NCBI GenBank assembly: GCA_000814665.1
Contig: JWIH01000021.1
Span: 62,001 to 126,000, forward strand
DNA: 64,000 bases
Source: Pseudoalteromonas flavipulchra NCIMB 2033 = ATCC BAA-314
Lineage (GTDB): Bacteria > Pseudomonadota > Gammaproteobacteria > Enterobacterales > Alteromonadaceae
Direction of reading: 5' to 3'
The notes under the pieces were generated by a model, which ran no database searches, was not told where the DNA came from, and worked only from the letters and a program-made list of their open reading frames with translations. A program made the position numbers and the translations under genes. This document shows positions 25,999 to 35,799 of the stretch, in pieces (position 1 is the first letter of the stretch; each line of letters starts with the position of its first letter).

Positions 25999-27345
25999 AT
26001 GAATTCGCAGTATGTTGTAGCCAAATTTGGCGGTACCAGTGTCGCTGACTTTGAAGCTATGTCTCGTTGTGCTCACATTGTTCGTGACAACCCAAATGTT
26101 CGAGTGGTCGTTGTTAGTGCATGTGCTGGCGTAACCAATCACCTTGTGACGCTAACCCAACAAAAGGAAGATGAAGCCGGGCGCAAAGCAGTTGTTGCAG
26201 CGGTTGAAAACATACAGCAAGCGATTATCGATCAAGTGTCTTTGGATGCTGATCTTGCTGAGGGTTACAAGCAAACTTTCAGTGAATTTGAAAGCCTTGC
26301 GAGTTTACCTGCACTTAGCAGACAGCAATGCGATGAAATGTTGAGCTTTGGTGAGCGCTTTTCTTCTTATTTGTTTACCCAAATATTACGGAATAATCAG
26401 GTTCAGGCGTCGCGCTTTGATGTGCGTAAAGTGCTTAAAACAGATAATCAATTTGGCAAAGCGAATCCAAATGTTGCAGCTACGCGTGAAGCTGCGCAAA
26501 CCAGTTTGATCGCGCTACTTGGCGACACAGTGCAGGTGACGCAAGGGTTTATTGGTAGTGACCAATACGGCCAGACGACCACGCTTGGTCGTGGCGGTTC
26601 TGATTATAGTGCTGCATTGTTAGCTGAGGCAATTGACGCGTCAAGTGTGCATATTTGGACCGATGTTGTTGGTATTTTTAGTACTGATCCGCGTTTGTGT
26701 GTAAAGGCTAGACCTATTCCTCGTTTGAGTTTTGATGAAGCGGCAGAAATGGCGACATTTGGTGCCAAGGTGTTACATCCCGCAACTATATTGCCAGCGA
26801 GTCGTAAAGGTATTTCAGTATTTGTTGGTTCAAGTCGTGATCCGCAAGCGGGTGGCACTTGGATTGAAAAAGAGAAAACGGCGCAAGCAGGCATTCGCGC
26901 AGTGACACAACGCAAAAACCAAATACTATTGACGTTAAAGAGCCCTGAAATGCTTCTTGCTAGCGGCTTTTTGGCTCGTATCTTCACCATTTTAAGCAAT
27001 TACAATATATCGGTTGACTTGGTAACGACTTCGGAAATTAGTGTTGCGCTTACGCTGGATAATGCGCCGAATGCTTCTCGACCCGAGCTAGAACAAGCTT
27101 GTTTGGATGAACTTGGCGAGTTTTGTCATGTGACCGTTGAAAATAATCTTACTTTGGTGGCCATGATAGGTTCAGAGATCCAGTTGAAGAAGTGCCAACT
27201 TAACCTGATGGATGTGTTGTCAGAGTTTAATATTCGATTGATATGCCATGGTGCGAGCAAGCACAATCTGTGCTTTTTAGTTGAGCAGCAGGAGTCAGAT
27301 CAGGTCGTGCAGTCAATTCATGCTAAATTACTAGAGGTTGCGTAA
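25999..27345 (+). CDS. lysC: Lysine-sensitive aspartokinase
   Basis: A 448-residue monofunctional aspartate kinase starting the aspartate pathway to lysine, threonine and methionine. VAKFGGTSVADFEAM is the kinase N-terminus; GRGGSDYSAALLAEA and ATFGAKVLHPATI are ATP- and aspartate-site motifs; two ACT domains follow (from about residues 305 and 385), typical of the lysine-inhibited LysC type (aspartokinase III). The lysine riboswitch upstream fits this specificity. Ribosome site GAGAGGAGAG. Confidence 0.93.
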   Translation: MNSQYVVAKFGGTSVADFEAMSRCAHIVRDNPNVRVVVVSACAGVTNHLVTLTQQKEDEAGRKAVVAAVENIQQAIIDQVSLDADLAEGYKQTFSEFESLASLPALSRQQCDEMLSFGERFSSYLFTQILRNNQVQASRFDVRKVLKTDNQFGKANPNVAATREAAQTSLIALLGDTVQVTQGFIGSDQYGQTTTLGRGGSDYSAALLAEAIDASSVHIWTDVVGIFSTDPRLCVKARPIPRLSFDEAAEMATFGAKVLHPATILPASRKGISVFVGSSRDPQAGGTWIEKEKTAQAGIRAVTQRKNQILLTLKSPEMLLASGFLARIFTILSNYNISVDLVTTSEISVALTLDNAPNASRPELEQACLDELGEFCHVTVENNLTLVAMIGSEIQLKKCQLNLMDVLSEFNIRLICHGASKHNLCFLVEQQESDQVVQSIHAKLLEVA

Positions 27346-27467
27346 GTGAATTTATTGTTTTTTAGGAACTAATAAAAAAGTTGCATTATTGAGTAATGGG
27401 TGGCACTTTGTTTATAACGGTTAGGGTCTGCTGACCATCAAGTTTGTTTTTCCCTAGGAGTGCTATC

Positions 27468-27998
27468 ATGAATTATAAAGACGTCTACGAATTCTGGTTT
27501 GTTGAATGCACTGAATCAGATTGGTGGAAGAAATCTGCGGACTTTGATCGCATAATAAAAAATCGCTTCGGTATTTTGCACCAAATGGCGCACCAAGGTG
27601 AGCTTTCGAGCTGGAGAGCAACACCACTTGGCGCGCTGTGCGAAATCATTATCTTAGATCAGTTTTCACGCAATATATTCAGAGACACTCCAGAGGCGTT
27701 TGCCAGTGATCCTTTGGCGCTGAGCCTCACCCAACACGCCATCGAAAAGGGCTATCACCGCCAGCTCAATGATACTGAATTGATGTTTTTATACCTACCT
27801 ATGATGCATAGCGAAAGTCGCATCATCCATCGTGCAGCAGACCATTATTTTCGCGACCTGCCCAATTATGATTTTGAAGTCGCGCATAAAAAAATTATCG
27901 ATAGATTTGGCCGTTATCCCCATCGAAATGAAATACTCAATCGCGATTCAACAGAAGAAGAAATGGACTTTCTAGAGACGCCCAACTCGAGTTTCTGA
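27468..27998 (+). CDS. DUF924 family protein
   Basis: A 176-residue helical protein with TPR-like fold. Diagnostic DUF924 motifs are YEFWFVE at the start, WWKKSADFDRIIKNRF, IIILDQFSRNIFRDTPEAF, LMFLYLPMMHSES and RFGRYPHRNEIL, then DSTEEEMDFL. Function unknown. The frame is open to 27444 but AGGAGTGCTATC before the ATG at 27468 sets the start. It stands alone between lysC and the NSS symporter. Confidence 0.88.
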   Translation: MNYKDVYEFWFVECTESDWWKKSADFDRIIKNRFGILHQMAHQGELSSWRATPLGALCEIIILDQFSRNIFRDTPEAFASDPLALSLTQHAIEKGYHRQLNDTELMFLYLPMMHSESRIIHRAADHYFRDLPNYDFEVAHKKIIDRFGRYPHRNEILNRDSTEEEMDFLETPNSSF

Positions 27999-28077
27999 GG
28001 TACGGCTCGAACCTCTCGCATTTTTAGCGGAAGTACGTATAATCGGCCGTCTACAAAAATAATGATTGATTACAGAC

Positions 28078-29403
28078 ATGGCTCATACGCGCGATGGATT
28101 TCAAAGCCGACTTGGCTTTGTGTTAGCAGCAGCTGGTGCGGCTGTTGGACTTGGTAATATTTGGGGATTTCCTACACAAGCCGCAAACCACGGTGGCGGT
28201 GCATTTTTACTGGTTTATTTTGCGGTAATTTTCTTACTCGCATTACCTGCACTTTACACAGAATTGTACTTAGGCCATCAGGCACAAGCAAACCCAGTTA
28301 AAGCACTTAAGACAGCCTGGCGTGAAGGTAATCCGAAAATAGGAGCCGCGGCGGGGTATATCGGCCTTGCTGGTGCTATCGTGATGCTCAGCTTTTACTC
28401 CATTGTGGCTGGATGGATGCTGTCTCATGCACTTGATCCTCTTGCGCAAATGGCTGAATTAGATACCGCACACCAGTTTCTTAGCGGTGACTCAATGCTG
28501 AGAAACTTTATCTTTACGCCATTGATGTTAATTTTGACTGCGAGCATTATTCTTAAAGGCGTAAAATCAGGCATAGAAGCTTGGTCGCGCAGACTTATGC
28601 CGTTGTTACTGGTATTACTGCTTTGCCTTATTGGCTATATGGCGACGTTAGACGGCGCAGCAGAGGGGTTTAGAACGTATTTAGTTCCGGACTTTTCAAA
28701 AATTAGCGATCCTGATTTGATCATCGCGGCGATGGGGCAGGCGTTCTTTTCGTTGTCGTTGGGTGTGGGCTGCATGATGATTTATGGCTCGTACTTAAAA
28801 CCGAATGAAAATCTACCTAAGCTTACGTTTAGTGTTGCAATGCTAGACACCAGTGTCGCATTTTTGGCCGGTTTACTTATTATCCCTGCAATATTCGTTG
28901 CGCAGCAAAATGGTGTTCAAGTATTTCAAGACGGCAAATTAATCGGTGAAGGCCGGTTGATTTTTGCCATTTTACCCGAGCTATTTGCCAATATGGGGGA
29001 AATGGGATTATTGGTTAGCCTGACTTTCTTTGTGCTTATGTCTATTGCGTCGGTAACTTCTACCATTTCTTCAACAGAAATTCCGGTATCTTTCTTGGTT
29101 GAAAACCATGGCTTTCAACGTAAACAAGCGACTTGGTTGGTTACGTTAGTTATCTTATTAGCATCGAGCACGATTATTCTAAACTTTGATTGGCTGTTCG
29201 AATTGGTGATCAGTCTATTCACGCAATATCAGCTACCATTGATGGGACTGTTCTACTTTATTACTGTTGGCTGGGTTTGGAAGCGTGGTAATCAGCTTCA
29301 CTTAGAATCTCGTGGTGCACATTACTGGTTTGCTCAGTACGTTAGATTTGTTTGCCCAGTCTTGATGACCGCGGTATTTATTAACGTAGCGCTGGCAAAG
29401 TAG
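28078..29403 (+). CDS. NSS-family sodium-dependent transporter
   Basis: A 441-residue inner-membrane symporter with about 11 helices. FVLAAAGAAVGLGNIWGFP in TM1 is the unwound Na+/substrate site of the LeuT/NSS family, and FFSLSLGVGCMMIYGSY is TM6. Bacterial members import amino acids such as tryptophan, leucine or tyrosine with Na+; substrate not predictable here. The ATG at 28078 (MAHTRDGF) is preferred over an upstream TTG at 28066. A bidirectional terminator follows. Confidence 0.9.
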   Translation: MAHTRDGFQSRLGFVLAAAGAAVGLGNIWGFPTQAANHGGGAFLLVYFAVIFLLALPALYTELYLGHQAQANPVKALKTAWREGNPKIGAAAGYIGLAGAIVMLSFYSIVAGWMLSHALDPLAQMAELDTAHQFLSGDSMLRNFIFTPLMLILTASIILKGVKSGIEAWSRRLMPLLLVLLLCLIGYMATLDGAAEGFRTYLVPDFSKISDPDLIIAAMGQAFFSLSLGVGCMMIYGSYLKPNENLPKLTFSVAMLDTSVAFLAGLLIIPAIFVAQQNGVQVFQDGKLIGEGRLIFAILPELFANMGEMGLLVSLTFFVLMSIASVTSTISSTEIPVSFLVENHGFQRKQATWLVTLVILLASSTIILNFDWLFELVISLFTQYQLPLMGLFYFITVGWVWKRGNQLHLESRGAHYWFAQYVRFVCPVLMTAVFINVALAK

Positions 29404-29420
29404 TGATCATTTATTTTCAA

Positions 29421-29450
29421 AAAACGGGAAGTATAGGCTTCCCGTTTTTA
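29421..29450. terminator. Bidirectional terminator between convergent genes
   Basis: AAAAACGGGAAG-TATAGG-CTTCCCGTTTTTA hairpin with A and T runs on both sides serves the NSS gene and the DUF2989 gene. Confidence 0.85.
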
Positions 29451-29465
29451 TTTTGATAACAAGGC

Positions 29466-30266
29466 TCAAAAATCACGAGGGGAAACGAACTCCCCAGCTT
29501 GAATGCTCTCATAAGTTCGTTGCGCCAATGAATCTAGGTTGGCTAAATCTTTTCCCATTGAAGCCAGTTGGTTTGTCACTGGAATAATATCGATATCTTC
29601 AACCCCAGAAAGTTGAGCCACTCTGGCAAAAGTATATGCGTGCTTATATTTTTCGTGTTTGTAGAAAATACTGACTAAAGATGAATAGACTTCTGGGTTA
29701 GGGGTATGGCCGCTTTTATTCAGCTCTAATACGCGGTAGAGAATATCAACGGTTTTATCATCATCTACTTTGGCGTAAAACTCTGCGAGGAAAAGCTGAA
29801 TTTCGGGATCGTTTTGAACTCTAGGGTCATCCTGCATGTTCAAAAGCTTGTTCATTGCTGTGCGATCATTGTTACGAGACCAATGATAATAAAGTAGGCC
29901 TGGGTGGTTACTGCCTTTTGTTTCGTTATAAATACGTGTCATTTCTTTTAGTGCAGTGAGATGACCTTCCACTCGTGAAGTGGTTTTTTCTTTTAACTTG
30001 ATGTGCTCAATTTTGGCAGCGCGAGAAACACATAGGTTGTAGCTTTCTAAATTTTGCAACAAGTCATATTTGTTTTCGTCCGTCGGTGACTTGTATTCGT
30101 GATAGCGCGCGTAGATTAGCGACGCACGTTCGTCTTTACAGTGACTGTCTTTATTTAAGTCTTCACAAAAACCAGGCGTTTCGCTACACACTTGGTTCAA
30201 GGTTAGGGTGTCGTCGCAACCAGCAAGTAGTAACGCTGCAAAAACTAGCGACTTTTTAAACGCCAT
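29466..30266 (-). CDS. DUF2989 lipoprotein
   Basis: A 266-residue lipoprotein with signal peptide and lipobox LLLAGCDD. NQVCSETPGFCEDLNKDSHC, with its Cys spacing, opens the mature DUF2989 domain, followed by helical TPR/Sel1-like repeats (for example NPEVYSSLVSIFYKHEKYKH). The family is restricted to Alteromonadales and relatives and has no known function. Transcribed toward the NSS gene. Confidence 0.85.
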   Translation of the reverse strand: MAFKKSLVFAALLLAGCDDTLTLNQVCSETPGFCEDLNKDSHCKDERASLIYARYHEYKSPTDENKYDLLQNLESYNLCVSRAAKIEHIKLKEKTTSRVEGHLTALKEMTRIYNETKGSNHPGLLYYHWSRNNDRTAMNKLLNMQDDPRVQNDPEIQLFLAEFYAKVDDDKTVDILYRVLELNKSGHTPNPEVYSSLVSIFYKHEKYKHAYTFARVAQLSGVEDIDIIPVTNQLASMGKDLANLDSLAQRTYESIQAGEFVSPRDF

Positions 30267-30454
30267 AGTTTGACCTCAATGATTTTTTATAATTATAGGG
30301 GGTTACGCCCGAATAAACAGGGTAGAGCTAATAGTTTACTAGTTTAACGCAATGAATTGTTCGGTAACAGTGGAGAATCACGGCAGTTTAAATTAGAATA
30401 GCCGTGCCCATTCGGGCTATCCGTTCAAAGAAAATTGTTTATTAGGCAGAAAAA

Positions 30455-31900
30455 ATGACCTTATCTCACGAGCAAGAATATCAAAACAGCTGGCAAGAGC
30501 GTCAAGATTATGCAGAAAGCATGCAACCCCTAATCGGTCGTCTATACCGTAACAAAGGCGTTGAAATCTCTGTATACGGTCGTCCTCTTGTAAGCGCAAG
30601 CACCATTGATGTTATCAAAGCACACAAAACAGTAGCACGTTTTGAAGAGCGTAAACTACGTCTTCGTGAAAGCTTTCCATTCTTAGAAGTGATCAGCAAA
30701 ATGGAATTAGCACCAGGTCGTGTTGACCTTGGTAAGCTAGCTTATGCCTACATTTATAAAAATGCAGGTGAAGGCCGCTCAATCGAAGAGTTTTTAAATG
30801 CAGAACTTGCAGAATTACTAAACCAAGGCGCACGTCCAGAACCTCGTGACGTCGTTCTTTATGGTTTTGGTCGCATTGGCCGTTTATTAGCACGCCTACT
30901 TATCGAACGTGGCGGCTCTCACGCTGATTTACGCCTACGTGCAATCGTTGTTCGCGGTGGCCGCGATGGTGATCTTGAGAAACGTGCAAGTTTATTGCGC
31001 CGTGACTCAATTCATGGTCCTTTCAATGGTTCAATCACAGTAGACCATGAAAAAGGTGCGATTAAAGCAAACGGTAACTACATTCAAGTTATCTACGCAA
31101 ACTCACCTGAAGAAGTGGATTACACAAAATACGGTATTGAAAACGCACTTATCGTAGATAATACAGGTGTTTGGAAAGATGAAGATGGCTTAGGTAAACA
31201 CCTTAAGTCAATTGGTGCGTCTAAAGTGCTACTTACAGCGCCAGCTAAAGGCGACATCAAAAACATCGTTTATGGTGTTAACAACTCAGACATTCAGTCT
31301 GAAGACAAGATTGTTTCTGCAGCAAGCTGTACAACTAACGCAATCACACCGGTATTAAAAGCACTTAACGACAAGTTTGGTATTAAAAACGGTCACGTTG
31401 AAACGGTTCACTCTTACACCAATGACCAAAACTTGATCGACAACTACCACAAAGCTGAGCGTCGTGGTCGTAGTGCGGCATTGAACATGGTTATTACTTC
31501 AACCGGTGCTGCGAAAGCGGTTGCTAAAGCACTGCCAGAGCTTGCTGGTAAACTAACTGGTAACGCAATCCGTGTACCAACACCAAACGTATCAATGGCA
31601 ATTCTTAACCTAAATCTAGGTAAAGAAACAACTGCTGAAGAGCTAAATGAATTCCTTCGTGAGTCCTCACTTTACTCTGAACTACGTGACCAGATTGACT
31701 ACACTGCATCAACAGAAATCGTGTCTACTGACCTTGTGGGTAGCCGTTATGCAGGTGTGGTTGACTCAAAAGCAACTATCGTTGATGGCGACCGTGTAGT
31801 ACTTTACGTATGGTACGATAACGAGTTTGGTTACAGCTGTCAGGTTGTACGTGTAATGCAAGACATGGCGGAAGTAAAATTCCCGAGCCTACCTCGCTAA
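30455..31900 (+). CDS. Long-form glyceraldehyde-3-phosphate dehydrogenase
   Basis: A 481-residue GAPDH, about 140 residues longer than glycolytic GapA because of an N-terminal helical extension (to about residue 125). The NAD site is YGFGRIGRLLARLL, catalytic Cys292 lies in SAASCTTNAITP, and VHSYTNDQNLIDNYHKAERR and WYDNEFGYS complete the active site. This type resembles the Pseudomonas/Shewanella GapB-like protein thought to favour gluconeogenesis or NADP use. GAPDH activity is likely; physiological direction is inference. It is monocistronic with a terminator after it. Confidence 0.9.
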   Translation: MTLSHEQEYQNSWQERQDYAESMQPLIGRLYRNKGVEISVYGRPLVSASTIDVIKAHKTVARFEERKLRLRESFPFLEVISKMELAPGRVDLGKLAYAYIYKNAGEGRSIEEFLNAELAELLNQGARPEPRDVVLYGFGRIGRLLARLLIERGGSHADLRLRAIVVRGGRDGDLEKRASLLRRDSIHGPFNGSITVDHEKGAIKANGNYIQVIYANSPEEVDYTKYGIENALIVDNTGVWKDEDGLGKHLKSIGASKVLLTAPAKGDIKNIVYGVNNSDIQSEDKIVSAASCTTNAITPVLKALNDKFGIKNGHVETVHSYTNDQNLIDNYHKAERRGRSAALNMVITSTGAAKAVAKALPELAGKLTGNAIRVPTPNVSMAILNLNLGKETTAEELNEFLRESSLYSELRDQIDYTASTEIVSTDLVGSRYAGVVDSKATIVDGDRVVLYVWYDNEFGYSCQVVRVMQDMAEVKFPSLPR

Positions 31901-31915
31901 CACGAAATTTACGAT

Positions 31916-31942
31916 AAAAAGCCAGCACCAGCTGGCTTTTTT
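31916..31942 (+). terminator. Rho-independent terminator after GAPDH
   Basis: AAAAAGCCAGC-ACCA-GCTGGCTTTTTTA. Confidence 0.9.
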
Positions 31943-32146
31943 AGTTTTTGAAACAAATTGGTTGTGGTAGGCTTGCAAAGATAGGTCAGCTACAATTAGC
32001 TAACAAAAAGTTATGTAATTACTTAGCGCGAACAGCAGCGCAGCATTACAACTTCTTTCAGTTGTAACATTGTTCTGAATGGGCGCCAAGCTAGGTATGG
32101 TAACAGTGTATTTACACAGCAGTTTTTAACTTATTTAGGGAAACCT

Positions 32147-33274
32147 ATGCGCATTACGAGTAATTTCGATAGTGGTAATATCAAGGTGGTAAAAGCAGAA
32201 TCACCTGCGGATATTCAACTAGAAATCAATAAAGACAATGAGTCAGACTTTTTTCAATGGTTTCACTTTAGACTTGAGTCTACGCCTTTTTTAGAGCACA
32301 AAATTCATATCAACCAGCTACTAAACTCAGCCTACCCAGAAGGTTGGGATGATTATCATGCGGTTGCATCTTACGATCGTCAAACTTGGTTCCGTGTGCC
32401 AACCCGTTATGAGAATGGTACATTAACTATCGATTTTGAGCCTGAATGTGCTCACACCTACTTTGCTTATTTTGCGCCTTATAGTTATGAGCGCCATTTA
32501 GACCTAGTCTACTGGGCTCAAGCCCATGATGCGTGCGTTGTAGAGACGCTAGGTCAAACGCTTGATGGCCGTGATATGAGCTTACTCACTATTGGTGAGC
32601 CGTCAGATGAGAAGAAAAAGATTTGGATCACGGCGCGCCAGCACCCAGGTGAAACAATGGCAGAATGGTTTGTTGAAGGTTTGCTTCACAAACTATTGGA
32701 TGACGAAGATCCACATGCCGCTGCACTGTTATCGAAAGCGGTATTTTATGTCGTGCCAAATATGAATCCGGACGGCAGCGTTCGTGGTCATCTGCGTACA
32801 AATGCAAAAGGCGTTAACCTTAACCGTGAATGGCAAACGCCAACACTTGAGAACTCACCTGAAGTTTATTATGTATTAAATAAAATGCATGAAACTGGGC
32901 TGGATATGTACCTCGATATTCATGGTGATGAAGCACTACCGTATAACTTCGTTGCGGGTAGTGAAGGTATTCCGAGTTATGATGATCGCCTACAGCGTTT
33001 GGAAGACGCTTTCAAGGCGGCACTGTTAACTATCACACCTGAGTTCCAAGATGAATTTGGTTACGATAAAGATGCACCGGGTCAAGCAAACCTCACCGTT
33101 GCTTCGTGTGCTGTCGGTGAAGCGTTCAAAGCGTTGGCTTATACCGTTGAAATGCCGTTTAAGGACAATGCAAATCTGCCAGATCCTTACTTCGGCTGGT
33201 CAGACCGACGTTCATATCAGTTTGGTCAAGACACCTTAGCTGCAATCTTAAATGTGGTTGACGACTTAAGATAA
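32147..33274 (+). CDS. M14-family cytosolic carboxypeptidase (CCP/AGBL-like)
   Basis: A 375-residue zinc peptidase without a signal peptide. The N-terminal beta-sandwich domain (to about residue 125) carries the WFRVPTRYENGTL strand, as in M14 cytosolic carboxypeptidases. The zinc site is RQHPGETMAEW (His, Glu) and DIHGDEA (His), with NPDGSVRGHLRTNAKGVNLN holding substrate-binding Arg/Asn and the catalytic Glu in YTVEMPF. Related eukaryotic enzymes remove C-terminal glutamates; the bacterial substrate is unknown. Ribosome site TAGGGAAACC. Confidence 0.9.
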   Translation: MRITSNFDSGNIKVVKAESPADIQLEINKDNESDFFQWFHFRLESTPFLEHKIHINQLLNSAYPEGWDDYHAVASYDRQTWFRVPTRYENGTLTIDFEPECAHTYFAYFAPYSYERHLDLVYWAQAHDACVVETLGQTLDGRDMSLLTIGEPSDEKKKIWITARQHPGETMAEWFVEGLLHKLLDDEDPHAAALLSKAVFYVVPNMNPDGSVRGHLRTNAKGVNLNREWQTPTLENSPEVYYVLNKMHETGLDMYLDIHGDEALPYNFVAGSEGIPSYDDRLQRLEDAFKAALLTITPEFQDEFGYDKDAPGQANLTVASCAVGEAFKALAYTVEMPFKDNANLPDPYFGWSDRRSYQFGQDTLAAILNVVDDLR

Positions 33275-33282
33275 GTTTAAAG

Positions 33283-33318
33283 ACGGGTAATCACCATACT
33301 GATTACCCGTTTATTTTT
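33283..33318 (+). terminator. Rho-independent terminator after the carboxypeptidase gene
   Basis: ACGGGTAATCA-CCATAC-TGATTACCCGT followed by TTATTTTT. Confidence 0.88.
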
Positions 33319-33409
33319 GTGCGTTTAAAAGAACAACAAAATAATATTTAAAAATAATAAGGTAGAGCACCTCGACAGGGTGTAATAACAACAATAAAGG
33401 GGAATATTC

Positions 33410-35080
33410 GTGGATGCGTTAGGCAGCTTATTAGATAGCTTAGATGGAATGTTAGGTGGTTCACCTTGGTTCCCGTATGTTCTGTTAGGGGTAGGTTTGT
33501 TTTTTACAATCTACTTGAAATTTCCACAGATCAGATATTTCAAACATGCGTGTAAAGTCGTTACTGGTAAATATGATAAAAAAGGCCTAGAAGGCGATAC
33601 CACACACTTCCAAGCACTCGCAACGGCACTTTCTGGCACAGTTGGTACTGGTAATATTGGTGGGGTGGCGCTGGCAATTTCAATCGGCGGGCCAGCAGCA
33701 TTATTTTGGATGTGGATGACGGCTTTTTTTGGTATGACAACCAAATTTGTGGAAGTCACACTGTCGCATAAATACCGTGTACAAACAGATGATGGCACCA
33801 TGGCTGGTGGTCCAATGTACTATATGGATCGCCGCCTAAACATGAAATGGTTAGCGGTATTATTTGCAATCGCTACTGTGATTAGCTCATTCGGTACAGG
33901 TAGCTTGCCGCAGATCAACAACATTGCTCAAGGCATGGAAGCGACCTTTGGTTTTGCACCGATGGCGACCGGCGCTGTGCTTTCAGTTTTACTTGCGCTT
34001 GTTATACTTGGTGGTATCAAGCGCATTGCTGCTATCACTTCTCGCGTTGTGCCATTAATGGCCGCGATTTATATTCTTGGCTCTTTTGCCGTTATCTTCT
34101 ACAACGTTGAGAATATCGTTCCTTCTTTCCTTTCTGTATTTACAGATGCTTTCACGGGTTCTGCGGCAGCGGGTGGTTTCTTAGGGGCTTCTTTTGCTTA
34201 TGCATTTAACCGTGGGGTTAACCGAGGTCTGTTTTCTAACGAAGCGGGTCAAGGTTCAGCACCAATCGCGCACGCCTCGGCAAAAGCCGATGAGCCAGTG
34301 TCTGAAGGTATGGTTTCCATTCTTGAACCGTTTATTGACACAATCATTATCTGTACCTTGACGGGATTGGTTATTTTGTCATCGGGTGTGTGGACCGAAA
34401 AGTTCGAAACCCATTTCGAGCGCTCGTCTATGGTTATCTTAGACGGTAAATATGACGAATCGAATCAACAAGACCGAGATGCATTGTACGCCTACTTGAA
34501 TGGTAAAAAAGAGCATACTGTCAAACCGTTCAATGGTGAAATTGAGGTCGTACAGGGTAAGGCAGTAACAGAAAACTTTACCGTGATCCACTCGCGTTCT
34601 ATTGGTGAGCAAGTACGTTTTGGTATTACAGAACGTCACAAGTACACAGGAACGGTCGAAGTGAAAGACGGCTTGCCAACAGACAATAGCATCAGCGTGA
34701 TTGGTTACTCTTTAGTGCATTCGGCAGAGCTAACAACCAAAGCATTTACCCGAGGTTATTTGGGCGAAAATGGTAAATACATCGTTTCGATTGGTTTGTT
34801 GTTATTCGCGTTTTCTACGGCAATTGCATGGTCATACTATGGCGACCGCGCGATGATTTATCTTCTTGGTAGTCGTTCGGTTATGCCGTATCGCGTATTC
34901 TATGTTGCAGGCTTCTTCTGGGCGTCGTTTGCTGATACGACACTAGTGTGGAAGTTGGCTGCAGTGGCCATCGTAGTGATGACGTTACCTAACTTGTTTG
35001 GTATTTTACTACTCAGAAAAGAAATGAAATCTTCGGTTAAAGAATACTGGGAAGATTTCAACAAAGAACACAAACAGTGA
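33410..35080 (+). CDS. Alanine/glycine:cation symporter (AGCS family) with an extra loop domain
   Basis: A 556-residue Na+-coupled amino acid transporter of the AGCS family (AgcS/DagA type). [20 protein letters not shown] is the TM family signature, with [20 protein letters not shown] also diagnostic. Most members have about 450-480 residues; here roughly 110 extra hydrophilic residues (about 330-440, from [10 protein letters not shown] to SAELTTKAF) are inserted between two late helices. The GTG start at 33410 follows AAAGGGGAAT; no closer ATG keeps the first helix. Confidence 0.88.
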   Translation: MDALGSLLDSLDGMLGGSPWFPYVLLGVGLFFTIYLKFPQIRYFKHACKVVTGKYDKKGLEGDTTHFQALATALSGTVGTGNIGGVALAISIGGPAALFWMWMTAFFGMTTKFVEVTLSHKYRVQTDDGTMAGGPMYYMDRRLNMKWLAVLFAIATVISSFGTGSLPQINNIAQGMEATFGFAPMATGAVLSVLLALVILGGIKRIAAITSRVVPLMAAIYILGSFAVIFYNVENIVPSFLSVFTDAFTGSAAAGGFLGASFAYAFNRGVNRGLFSNEAGQGSAPIAHASAKADEPVSEGMVSILEPFIDTIIICTLTGLVILSSGVWTEKFETHFERSSMVILDGKYDESNQQDRDALYAYLNGKKEHTVKPFNGEIEVVQGKAVTENFTVIHSRSIGEQVRFGITERHKYTGTVEVKDGLPTDNSISVIGYSLVHSAELTTKAFTRGYLGENGKYIVSIGLLLFAFSTAIAWSYYGDRAMIYLLGSRSVMPYRVFYVAGFFWASFADTTLVWKLAAVAIVVMTLPNLFGILLLRKEMKSSVKEYWEDFNKEHKQ

Positions 35081-35142
35081 GCGAATTTTAATTAAAATTA
35101 TCTTGTCATTTAAGGACAAGAGTTTGCAAAGGTAGTAGAATA

Positions 35143-35167
35143 GGGCGCCTCACAGGTGCCCTTTTTT
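35143..35167 (+). terminator. Rho-independent terminator after the AGCS gene
   Basis: GGGCGCCT-CAC-AGGTGCCC then TTTTTT. Confidence 0.82.
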
Positions 35168-35188
35168 GTATTATGGAGAAGTAACACG

Positions 35189-35515
35189 ATGGCAATAGCA
35201 CAGTGCCCAAGCTGCGGTAAATCTATTTCCTCCAAACATAAGTCCTGCCCGCATTGTGAAACCAATTTAGCAGACTTTTCTCAAGAAGACAGAGAGAGAG
35301 CGGCCTCTAGAAATCGTGTAAAACGTCAGCAATCTGTAATGAATTACTCGTTTATTGCACTGATCCTAGTACTAGGTGGATTCTTATATATCTATTGGCA
35401 GCAGCCTGACCCTAACTCGTTTGAAATGATCGCAAGCAAAAGCGTTATAGGCATTGGTGCGGTTTGGTACTTAATTAATCGAGTCATCCTCGTTATTTTG
35501 AAAAAGAAAAAGTAG
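35189..35515 (+). CDS. Zinc-ribbon membrane protein
   Basis: About 108 residues: an N-terminal zinc ribbon (CPSCGKSISSKHKSCPHCE), a charged linker, and two hydrophobic helices (around residues 55-72 and 85-105) ending in a poly-Lys tail. It should sit in the inner membrane with the ribbon in the cytoplasm. Function unknown. GGAGAAG precedes the ATG at 35189. The stop is 2 bases before the DUF1315 gene, so it is the first gene of a three-gene operon. Confidence 0.75.
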   Translation: MAIAQCPSCGKSISSKHKSCPHCETNLADFSQEDRERAASRNRVKRQQSVMNYSFIALILVLGGFLYIYWQQPDPNSFEMIASKSVIGIGAVWYLINRVILVILKKKK

Positions 35516-35517
35516 TA

Positions 35518-35799
35518 ATGAATGTAGATAGCTTAGTTCAAAATATTACCCCTGAAGTATTCGAGCGTTTGCAATACGGTGCGTCAACCGGAAAGTGGCC
35601 TGATGGTACACCACTAAGTGATGCGCAAAAAGAGCAAACCGTGCAATTGGTCATGCTATATCAAGCAAAAGTAGCTAAGTCCAATGAGCAGTTCACCATC
35701 AACGAAAAAGGTGAAATGGTGCAAAAATCCAAACGCGAATTACAACAAGAATTCAAAGCCGACAATGAAATAGCTAGGTTCAGTGAAAATGATCTTTAA
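35518..35799 (+). CDS. DUF1315 family protein (YeaC-like)
   Basis: A 93-residue hydrophilic protein matching E. coli YeaC: ITPEVFERLQYGASTGKWPDG at residues 9-29 and the following QKEQTVQLVMLYQAK helix. No function is known. It overlaps the next gene's start, and the order zinc ribbon, DUF1315, DUF349 suggests co-expression. Confidence 0.85.
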   Translation: MNVDSLVQNITPEVFERLQYGASTGKWPDGTPLSDAQKEQTVQLVMLYQAKVAKSNEQFTINEKGEMVQKSKRELQQEFKADNEIARFSENDL

